Source: CAYSDH01 sp964429805
Lineage (GTDB): Bacteria; Bacteroidota; Bacteroidia; Flavobacteriales_D; JABDKJ01
Length of the DNA stretch: 64,000 nucleotides
Direction: 5' to 3'
NCBI GenBank assembly: GCA_964429805.1
Contig: CAYSDH010000004.1
Span: 1-64,000, forward strand
Of this stretch, positions 40,601-50,443 are shown piece after piece (position 1 is the first letter of the stretch; each line of letters opens with the position of its first letter). The position numbers and the translations under genes are program-made. A model generated the notes under the pieces. The model was given only the letters and a program-made list of their open reading frames with translations, made no database searches and was not told the DNA's origin.

Positions 40601-43600
40601 CGGTGCATGTCTCGATGGAAGAATCATAAGCTGAAACATTGTTCTGCCCGCCCATGGCCACGGTTGGTATACCATTGCCATCGACATCTGCAGCAGCATT
40701 GGTCAAGGAGCTATCCGCCACAAGATCGGTAAAGGCGAATCCGCCATCTGCCTCAATGGCATCTGGGCAGCCGTCACCGTCAGAGTCGAGGTCAAAACAG
40801 GCCGCTAGGCCATCTAGGTCATAATCAGTGGAATAATTCTCGTGGATCTGAGCCAAGGTGGCATTCTGATCGGCACCGATCTTGAAATGATTGTAAACAG
40901 TACCGATAACGCCATTATGATCCGTAGCTCTGAATTGGATCAGTGCTTTGCGCTCCAAAGAGAAGGATGTTGGCGAAATGGTCTGGGACCCGTTCCATCC
41001 TTCTGAACTCACTAGAGTCATGTCATCTTGATAACCTGTGTAGGAGAAGGCAATGGAATAACCATCATCCCAGCCACCATCGAGCTGATAGTCACCAGGC
41101 TCTAACCAAAACGTATACTCTACAGCATAGCGATTTGGAATACCCGCAGCTGGTAGTCCAGGGAAGATGGTGATCGTATCCTCTATCATGTTGCTATTGT
41201 CGGCATAGCCATAGGGCATTTCGGCCTTGTAGCACCATCTGTTAGCGGCTATGAAATTTGGAGAACCATTCGAGCCTCCGAAGTTGGGGGCAGGTGCTGT
41301 GGTGTAGACCCTTCTTCGAATCGTGAAGTCATCGATCGTGGAACCGATGTCGATATGATCGCCATCGCTGCACGAATTGACCAAAGTGGCATTCGTAGAT
41401 TCTGATATGAGCGGCTCGTTGAAGCCTCCGCATTCCAAACTGTCGAGTATACCATCATTATCATCATCGACATCGAGGCCATCAGCCATGCCATCGCCAT
41501 CGCTGTCTTTACAGTCGTTTACCAATGCCGAGTAGGCCCCGAAGTCTGACTGACCGCCCAAGGCTACAGTAGGTATACCATTGGCATCGACCCCTCCTGT
41601 GAGGGTGTCGTTAGCGAGGTCGGTAAGCGTGAAGCCACCATTGGCCTCAATGGCATCTGGGCAGCCGTCATCATCTGAATCCAGATCGAGGGCATCGACC
41701 AGTGCATCGGTATCGCTGTTCTGGCCGCAGACAAAGGCGGAACTTCCTGAAACGAATTTTTTGATCCTATAGGTGGTCAAGGCAGCCGTGTTCGATGCAT
41801 TGGTCAAGAACAGTTTGTAGTCTGTCGTAGGTAGACCGCTTGCGCTGCGTATGGTGGCACCACCGATCTTCAATGTCATGGCACCCGTCTCATCAATGTG
41901 GATGCGGTGTACGGAGTTTTGCGTGTTCCCGTAAAAATTACCACCCTGAAGGGTGATATTTTCTCTCCATTTGGTTTGGTTATTATTCGTCCAGAATCCA
42001 TAACCTTCAAATGAGTTCCAATTGGCACCGAGGGTTTCAGCAACCGGTGCGAAACCGATCATTGAATTTCCGGCCACGGCATCGAACTCGATCCAGAGTT
42101 CGAGTGGAAGTGAGAATGTCTGGTCTGAGAAGGCGGCTTCCCAAGTATCTCCAATGGCATCTGGTGTGAGCGTGGAGTCTGTGCCGTACTGAATGTTCAT
42201 TCTCGGATCGGTCTGCCAGGTGATGGCACGCATATCAAAGAATCCGGTACAGCCTTCTTCCCTATCGGTGAGGCCATCGTTATCATCATCCTGATCGACC
42301 GCATCTGCATAGCCGTCCTGATCGGAATCGGTGCAGACCTCCATGGCGTTGTTGAAGGCGTATCGCACGCCTTGCCCACCATTGGCAACAAGAGGAATAC
42401 CAAAGCTGTCTATACCTCCAATGAGGGTGTCATTGGCCAGTTGTGCGGTGGTGAATCCTCCGTCCCCTTCTAAGGCATCAGGGCAGTTGTCACCGTCTGA
42501 GTCGAGGTCTTTTGAGTTGACTGTGCCGTTGCCATCAGTATCGTATTCGATGGCCGCGATCTGGATCTTGATGGCCCCGCCATTATTGACCGCATTCTCA
42601 TAGCGTATGCGGTAGGTATCCGAAAGGCCAGAGGTAATCACCCAAGGGGTGCTTTGCGGATTGCTACTGCTCCCTGTATTGGTTCCTTCGAAGAGGAAGC
42701 TATTGTAAAGGGTATCACCGTTTGCCACGGTGACGTTATTCAATGGGTCGTAGACGAAGTAGTGGTTGGCGCTGGAGGTGACCTCGAATATATCAGAAGC
42801 ACTGAAGTAGTTCAAAGTACTTCCAGTCTTGGATGCGATGTTCAATCGTACCGGTCTGCTGAATTGTAGATCGACCACAGGGCCGAGTGGTGCCAAGTTG
42901 TTGTCATTGGCAAGGGCAATATCACTATCTGCTTCTCCCGAGACTGATCCTTGACCACTGACTGTAGCGGTAATGCTCACCGTCTGTCCATTGACCGTGA
43001 TATCGGGTATGTTGTTGAGGTCAGTGAAGTCGATGTTAAATGGCCCTTTGAATGCCTCATCGTTGTCGGTGATACCGTCATTGTCCGTATCGAAATCCAC
43101 GATGTCGGCTATGCCATCCTCATCAGTATCGGTTGCCTGCGAGGCCAAGGCGAATTTGTGGCCCGAGCTGAAGTCGAAGCTTCCTGTCCAAAGTCCTCCG
43201 CTGAGCGTGAGCGCCACCGGAGTGTTGTCTGCAAAGCCATCACCTTCTGTATCGGTGATGATATAGTAGGACGTACCACCTGCCAATGAGGCGATGTTGA
43301 AATCGACATCGTCCACATCGAAAGCGAAGTGTACCGTACCTACTGTGCCGTGCTCGTATACCTGCCATTGACGTTCGGTCAGAACGTAGCCTGTAGGTGC
43401 ATCTGCGCTCGTCCAGAATTCAGTCGCTCCATTGTTGGCGATGGTCTGGAAGTGGAGGTCTGCGAGTGAATCTCTTGAGGCATCCTGATTGGAACTGCTG
43501 AAATCGGCATCGACCGCCAGGGTCATTATCGCGTCTGAGTTTACTGATCTTGATACCTTCTGATTCAAGCGGGAAAGGCTATCCTGACCGATACCAAAAA

Positions 43601-46600
43601 TGTCATTGGTGAAAGCTCCGGCTAAAGCCGCATCCCACATCAAAGTATTGTCACTTGCAATGTAATTGACTTGACCACTGTCTAGCGTGAGACCGTATTT
43701 GAGCGAGAGGTAAGAATTGACCTTTTGTTTTTCTTCAGAAGACAGCACCCTATCATACATGACGATTTCTGGAATTTCTCCATTCCATGATAGACCAGCA
43801 CGGGCACCAATGTGTTCAGCACCAGTAAAATTTGTGGTGTTGTTATTTGTAGAAGCTACGGTGGTGCCATTCATGAACATTGCCCAATCGTTAGTAGCCG
43901 AGTGCAGGCCATAAAGATTCCAGTTGGCAGTACTAAAACCTATAGTACCAACTGTGATGCCTGCTTTTGCATCAAGGATGGCTCCTGTATTGGGGTTGAT
44001 ACCAAAGCGGTCATTGGTGCCAAAGTCATCGTAAATAGCTTGATTACTGAATGAATAATGAGAGCCAGAATGACCTCCTAGATCAAACGGATGGCCGTTA
44101 CTGCCTGAGAGATTATTGTCTTTTACTACGCTAAATACTTCTCCTGCTGATAGTCCACCTACTATAGTTTGGTTATCGTCTCTGAGGTAGTCATTTCCAT
44201 CAAACACTGCCAATTGATTGAAGTTGAGACCATTTGTGATGACCTCCGGGTCACTGTTAACATGCTCAAAATGGTTACCACAACCACTCTGGTCTTCCCA
44301 ACCAGTATTGTCTACGAAAGTGCCTAAAGATTCATTACTTGCATCAAGCCAAAGGTGAATACCGGCAGTTACACCACCGGGACCAAAATTAGGCGTAGTG
44401 TCTCGCATATAGAGTGTTGGTTCAGACGTGTTCACTTGAGAACCAAAGCCGTCTTCTTGATTGCCCGCTCCATTAGGAAACCAGTGTAAGTCGTTGGCAT
44501 CACCTGTGGAATGCCAGATTATCTCGTTCAAAGGTCCACCAAGTGCAGCAGAGTTTCCTCCGTTCAAACTTCCTCCTGAACCTGGCCAGTCTGTGTCGTC
44601 ATTGTTACCGTCAGAACCTAAAGTTGTAAAGGCCTTTAATCGACTTAGGTATCGTTCATTGGTAGTTGCCCTGTCCATGGGAACTACACCAGTCGAGGTC
44701 ATGCGCAATTGATTTGGCTTTGCAACAGCTAGAATTTCTCTGCACAAAATCTGATCGGCATCGATACCGATCACACTGACCTCTGGATAGCCACCGGCTG
44801 GGTTGAGTTGTGCGTTGTCTGCCGAGGCGACCATCACATAGCCATCGGCATCTACTGGACTACAAAAGGCTTGGTCTTCAATCACAAAGCCATAGGTGCC
44901 AGGAGTGAATCCGGCTTGCTGTGAAGCAGTGTAGGCCTGGTAAAGCGAAGTATAATCTGCTGCTTTGGTCAAGGTCAAATACGTGTTGTGCGCCAATGTG
45001 ATACCGATTGCTTCTCCATTGGCATCCAAAGTCGCAAGGGCTGTTGCGCCCGTTGAGAAATCACCATCTGCATCGGTCAATATGGTGAAGCCACCAAAGC
45101 CTTTGAATTTGATGTTGACCGCACCTACACCATTTACATTCTGCACATGCCATTCTCTTGATGGGCGCATGTCCATGGTCTCGAGCTCGGTGGTTTGCAA
45201 CGTGAGTGATTCCCCATTGTTGGCAAGAGTCAAGAACTGTTGATCGCTAAGATCGGCCCTAGAGCCATCATTGGCCGTGGTGAAGTCTCCGCTCGTTGCC
45301 AGGGTGACTATGGTGTTGGCATTGATCGAGGTCGACACTTCTTGGTTCAAGCTAGAACCTTCATCGAGACCTAGACCGAAAATGTCTTTGTTATACGCTC
45401 CGGCAGTTGCTGTATTCCAAAGTGTATCGCCAGTACTTGCGATGTAGTTCACCTGACCACTGTCGAGTGTGATACCGTATTTGAGGGCGAGGTAGGACTC
45501 GATCTTCTGCTTGTCAAGCCCCGTCATTTGATCACTATATCCGATGATTTCCATCACTGGGCCATTCCAATACTGACCGGGGCTGCTCTGCGAACCGATG
45601 CTCCCTGATGTGAGTATTGTATTGGGGGTGAGATTCAATGAGGTGATCTGTTGTCCTTCTCCAAAACCGAGAATATCCGTTCCATCAAAAGTGGCCTCGG
45701 TCAGGTGGATATCACCTGCCGACCAATAGTCATCAGCTGTGGCGATATTGCTATTGGTGGTGATCACGAAGCGACCATCGTTGTTCGCACCCATGGCCCA
45801 ATTCTGGTTATTGGGTGGGCTACCATAGGCGAAGGCCCAACCCCAAGTCGGAGTGGGCAGAGCATCTGCTTTGGATACCAAGAAGAATGATCGCTCCGAT
45901 CCGCCCGCTGGTAAGCCCGTGACGTCCAGTGCGAGTCGGTCATTAGTACCATCGAAATCCACACCGGGATTGAAGTTGGCCGCATTTTCTACGAACAATG
46001 GATCCAAGGTCGCTGTGCCTGTGGAGGTGGCATCGTTATCGCCACCTTGTAAATCTGTCCATGATGTGACCGGGTCGCCATCGGTATAGGACTCTGCATC
46101 GGCCTTGAGCCAAAGTGCGAGATCGTTAGCCACACCACCTGGTGCAACAGGAGTTGTCGCTGCGGTGGCTAAAGTAAATTTCTGTCCAGAAGTAAAGTCA
46201 AAGCTACCTGCCCAGATGCCTCCTGTGCTATCGGTGAGTGCTACTGGTGTATCGTTGCTGAAGCCATCTCCTGCGGCATCGACAATGAGGTAGTAATCTG
46301 TACCCGAGATCGGTGCGAGCAGATCAAATTCGGCATCATCGACATCGAATGCGAAGTTGACCGTGCCAACTGTTCCTTGTTCATAGGCTTGCCATTGGCG
46401 ATTCATGATCTCGAAACCACTAGGCGCATCTGTGGCTGTCCAGGCGCTATCGCCACCGTTATTGGCGATGGTCTGGAAGTGGAGGTTTGCGAGTGAATTT
46501 CTTGAGCCATCCAAATTGGCTGTGCTGAAATCGGCATCTGCCGCAAGGGTCATGATGCCATCGGTGTTGACCGAGCGTGATATACGTTGGTCAAGAGTAG

Positions 46601-49184
46601 AAAGGCTATCGCGGCCTATGCCGAAGATGTCTTGGTCGAAACCAGTGGCCGCAGCCGAGGCGTCCCACATTTCCGCACCATCGCTCATCAGGTAATCCTG
46701 TGCGGTGGTCTGATCGAGTGTTAAGCCGTATTTGAGGGCGAGGTAGGATTGGATCTGTAGACGTCCTGTTGGATTGAGATTGCCATACACAATTAGTTCA
46801 GCCAGGTCTCCATCAAATCGTCTTCCAGTGGTATTACCCTGCGCATGGTGACCGATGGCCCAAGGTTCTGATAGAGCATGGGTGTCCCAATCATTGCCTG
46901 TGTTGGTCTGTGAATCACCACCGTTTATCTGTCTTAAAGCTGAGCCTGAGCCATCTCCATCTAAATTGTCATACTGTGTGCTGACCAGATATGATCCTGT
47001 CTCTGATGTAGAGTTACCCCAGCCGATCGAACCCCAACGACCGCCTGACCCAGCGAGGTAGAATCGATTATTGTTAGTTGTTCCATTCATCATAATGTAG
47101 GCCGAATTATTGTTATCAGCCCCTGGTATCAGCACGTAGAATGCTTCTACACCTATTGCTGGTAGATCGGATTGAGTGAACAGGTCGCCATTGAGTTCGA
47201 AGGCCCTGCTGGTGGTCTGATCGAATCGAACGATCGGATTGAAGTTGGCTTCATTGTCCAAGTACTGACAGTTATCAATGGCGTCTTGTTGTTGTGCAAG
47301 CCATGCTGTAGTAGACTGATCATGCCACTCTTGCACAAATTCTCCATCGCTTATTGGTGTGATACCAGCATCACTGTAGGTGCCATCATCTGCCTTCATC
47401 CAGAGACGCAGGTCGGAGACTTGCCCACCCGGGGCAATGTTGCTGCTCGGGAAGACCCCTACCGGATCGGTAATGAAGGCATCTGTATCGTCCTCATCTC
47501 CAAAAGCATCATCGGTGAGGCTGTAGGTCGTCTTCAATACCGAAGAACCTGCGATGGTCACAAAGCTGTTGGAGGCAGAGAGTCCATAGTAGGAGGCGTC
47601 ATTGGCTCCAGGTGCTGTCGATCCGTATTTGCGCGCGGCATAAGACGGGTCTGAGGCACCATGCCAGTAGAGGTCGATGGTGGTATTGTCGCCCGCTGAT
47701 GGACAGGTGACTGAAAAGTCGATCAGTCCGAGTGGGTAATCCTCTTGCGCGTCCAAAGACGGCATGTCCGTTTCTGCCAGTGCAATGAAATTATTGATCG
47801 TGCCACAACCTGTGGATTCGAGAGTGACATAGTCGCCTGTTTCGGCATTGGTGGTGGTTGCCACATTGGATTGTTGGCTATCGGCTGTGCCGTCATCATT
47901 GGCATCTCCTCCATTGGGTCCGGCATCTTCTACTACATCATAGACTCCATCGTTGTCGGTATCATCACAGATGATATTGGTCGTACCACTGTCATAGGCA
48001 CTTGTGTTGCCTTGTGCCAGATTGCCTCCGGCTCCGTCAGAAGGAATACCGTCACCATCCACGCCATTGGCGGTGATGTCGATGGCTCCTAGATTATCCA
48101 GTTGTGTCCATGAGATTCCGCCATTGCCTTCGAGTGCATCGTAACAACCGTCACCATCAGAGTCTGTGTCGAGGTGATCGGGTATGCCGTCAGCATCGGA
48201 GTTGTTGTCGGCATAGAGTGGAGGAAGGCCTACTACGAAGGTGAAGCAATCGGTTCCTTCTGTTGAGTTCTTATTGAACTGCGCATCGAAACCATAGGAT
48301 TGCCCATCCTTGATATTAAATGATGTATCGAAATACCGATCAAAAGAATTGGCTGTTTTATTTCTTACTATGTCTAATCCATCTGTGATGCTCGCTCCCA
48401 CTGGCACGAAAGCACCACCCGTCTGATAGACATGGGTTTCTACACCATTATGTATTCCAGGTGTACTCTGTGTAACTACTGGGTCTGCATCAAGATTGTG
48501 ATCGAAAATAATGGAGTGACTTCCCTCCGTTCTGGCCTGAGCTCCTGCACCAACTGCAACTCCTTGAAAGAAATGCTCCATGGTCTCCACATCCATTCCT
48601 GATGGAGTAATCGAATAGCCCCAAGGGTGAAAGTCAGTATTGGGCATTTGGTATCTCACTATGAAAGCTATGTTACCACTAACCATACCTGTGTCAAGAG
48701 ATGGAGTAGTACCTAGTTTAAATCCATAATAGTCCAATGTCAATGAACCGAGAGAGGTTCCGTTTTCATCTTCTACTGGAATAGAGAAGTCACCAGTACC
48801 GTCACCATTGTCAGTTAGTACTACTGTTCCGAATTGATAACCAAGCTCGGTCATCTCATCGGTATCGAGGATGCCATCGTTGTCGTCATCGAGGTCGTCT
48901 TCGTCTGGGACTCCGTCATCGTCTTCGTCTCCCGGGACAGGAAGTCCGGGCAGAGCTGCTGGTGGCGTGTAGGCCATGGCCGCAAATTGAGCGAGTTCAA
49001 GGGCCTCCAAAACCCCAGACTGGGCTGCTTGGTTTGCTTGGACGTTAAAGTTAAAAGTACAAACTTGATTAACCTCAGAATAATTCACTCCTCGAACAAC
49101 TGTCCCTGAGAGAATACCGAAGAGCAATAAAAATATGCAACTAAATTTAGTTATCGGCAGTGTGTATTGGTTTGATGCTTTCAT
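37623..49184 (-). CDS. Giant secreted protein, segment 1 of 4: signal peptide, type 3 repeats and four lectin-like domains
   Basis: The ATG at 49184 starts a signal peptide (hydrophobic core FSCIFLLLFGILSGTVV) followed by DEDDDGVPDEDDLDDDNDG. About 3,850 residues are visible. Four large concanavalin/LamG-like domains resembling those annotated DUF8202 begin near 47430, 46140, 44380 and 38940. Each has a GGVxxDLxLWLKAD start and a QKIxSYLALKYGLTLD end, followed by a GIGxDSxxxLxQRxSRSVN segment. Between them are thrombospondin type 3 repeats and beta-sandwich inserts, with a module DGCPDAIEADGGFAFTDL in several copies. The gene starts 38 bases after the stop of the 49223-50002 gene, so the two are probably one operon. 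The lectin-like folds suggest binding to glycans; no ligand can be named. Confidence 0.9.
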
Positions 49185-49222
49185 GTGTTAGTCTTAGTAT
49201 ATGTGCTTAGTAATGGTGTGTT

Positions 49223-50002
49223 TTAAAAGCGATACAAATTGGTCCGTTTCATGGCTACAGGGCCAATTGGAACTTTTGCTTTTTCGTCTTTAACCTTTTC
49301 GATTAATAAAACCTCATCATCATCCTCATCATCCATTCCCATGGACGATGAGGAAAATGAATAAGGAAACAGATGAGCAGCTATGACATGCTCAGAAAAT
49401 TGCAACCCACTTGCAACTACTAAACCTGAGTCAACCGTTGCCATGAAGTCTATTTCATGGTTTTCTGTCGACTCAGTCATCTCCGGGTCAATCACACTGA
49501 ACTCTTTATCCAAAATTTGGATACTCGTGAGTTCATACTTTTCAAGGATGTTGCGATTGACTTTTTTCGAGAGTACTGGTTGGTATATTCTTTTTGGATT
49601 ATCAGCTATAATGTCTTGACTTCTCAATGTGTCAATTGAGCAGAAAGTTTGCGTTGAGTTATCAGGTGTACTCCATTTAACTGGCTTCGATATATAAGTG
49701 TACTTAGTTATGCTTTGCTGAACCGCGGCATAAAGTGAAGCTGATTCATGGCAACCTATGTTAGGCTTCGCAAACTCTTCCACTCGCTTCACAAAATGAT
49801 TTGCACAGTGATAAATAGTCTCTAGAGAAGGAATCTCCTCAGAATCATATAATCGTGATGCGCTTTGTGGTAAAGTGCTTTGATTAGCTGACCATAAATC
49901 AATGATTCGCTCTATTAAGTTTGAGAGAGAAAAAAATGATGCATTTTCTTCTTTAATTATATGTGTGGCAACTAATTTGTTCATGGCTAATTTATCTGCC
50001 AA
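49223..50002 (-). CDS. Unrecognised 259-aa protein, first gene of the giant-adhesin operon
   Basis: I do not recognise a family. The ATG at 50002 (MADKLAMNKLV) or the one at 49984 could be the start. There is no signal peptide and no membrane segment, so a cytosolic protein is expected. The first 130 residues look helical, with several aromatic and cysteine residues; the C-terminal third has a strongly acidic patch (MDDEDDDE) followed by a basic tail (AMKRTNLYRF). It ends 38 bases before the start of the giant secreted protein and is the promoter-proximal gene of that unit. A regulatory or chaperone-like role for the giant protein is only a guess from position. Confidence 0.75.
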   Translation of the reverse strand: MADKLAMNKLVATHIIKEENASFFSLSNLIERIIDLWSANQSTLPQSASRLYDSEEIPSLETIYHCANHFVKRVEEFAKPNIGCHESASLYAAVQQSITKYTYISKPVKWSTPDNSTQTFCSIDTLRSQDIIADNPKRIYQPVLSKKVNRNILEKYELTSIQILDKEFSVIDPEMTESTENHEIDFMATVDSGLVVASGLQFSEHVIAAHLFPYSFSSSSMGMDDEDDDEVLLIEKVKDEKAKVPIGPVAMKRTNLYRF

Positions 50003-50133
50003 ATCGTAAAAAGAAACATGTTCCTTTTTGGACGAATTGACATGGTCTAAATGTATTTGGAAAGAGACTAGATTGACTTAGTGCAAAATGTCTTTATTGC
50101 ACACCAGCATTGGATTAGCGACACTTTTAAGTG

Positions 50134-50149
50134 CTCTAAACAACCCTTT
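50134..50149 (-). promoter_or_regulatory. GGGTTGT element upstream of the giant-adhesin operon
   Basis: On the minus strand it reads AAAGGGTTGTTTAGAG, about 140 bases before the ATG at 50002. It closely matches elements at 21637-21648 and 52933-52949, all pointing toward the downstream gene. A perfect CACTT/AAGTG palindrome (50122-50133) lies directly next to it. Probable regulatory site; the regulator is unknown. Confidence 0.42.
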
Positions 50150-50169
50150 TTTTTGGGTATTGAAACGGT

Positions 50170-50199
50170 CTGACTAACCCCTAAAAAGGGGTGCGTCAG
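50170..50199. repeat. Imperfect inverted repeat behind the small ORF
   Basis: CTGAC and ACCCCT pair with AGGGGT and GTCAG around an AAAA loop, with a 2-base mismatch between the two stem parts. It overlaps the stop codon of the 81-aa ORF. No T-run follows on the minus strand, so termination there would not be of the standard type. Confidence 0.45.
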
Positions 50200-50441
50200 T
50201 TAAGGGAAAAATGAGTGATTATTGGCTGGGGAAAACTGGACACCTCTACAGTGTTGCGAGCGCAGCGCTTTGTAACGACTTGAACATAAAAATTGTAAAT
50301 CTGGTACACCTCAATCTGGAAGAGAGAATCCACATCACGCGATTTTAATAAGACACCATCTAACTCAATCAGTTTAAGTCTTGATTTCTTATTCAGAGAG
50401 AAAAATTCGCCTTTTGTTAGGTCCAGTTTATTCCTTACCAA
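50196..50441 (-). CDS. Small 81-aa protein downstream of the PLP enzyme
   Basis: The ATG at 50441 lies 2 bases after the TAA stop of the 801-aa gene, a spacing typical of cotranslated genes. The sequence is mixed and protein-like in the first two thirds (KLDLTKGEFFSLNKKSRLKL, VDSLFQIEVYQIYNFYVQVV), with no signal peptide. No family is recognised. The end overlaps an inverted repeat, and the last 20 residues look less coding-like, so the ORF may be fortuitous. Confidence 0.45.
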   Translation of the reverse strand: MVRNKLDLTKGEFFSLNKKSRLKLIELDGVLLKSRDVDSLFQIEVYQIYNFYVQVVTKRCARNTVEVSSFPQPIITHFSLN

Positions 50442-50443
50442 TT

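Larger units (their letters stand above)
25067..49184 (-). other. Reconstructed single giant gene (about 24 kb, about 8,000 aa) split only by assembly gaps
   Basis: Four open segments (37623-49184, 34378-37612, 26324-34277, 25067-26223) abut only at N-runs. Each segment is open right up to the N on both sides. The first has the only signal peptide and the last has the only sorting domain, and repeat motifs continue across every gap. The frame changes at each gap because the N-runs are arbitrary in length. The flanks of the 34278-34377 gap share 48 identical bases whose merging restores one frame. I therefore read this as one gene and not as several broken ones. Confidence 0.85.

Noticed and set aside
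50170..50199. Inverted repeat as a rho-independent terminator
   Set aside because: No T-run follows on either strand, and the stem is interrupted. It is listed only as a repeat.
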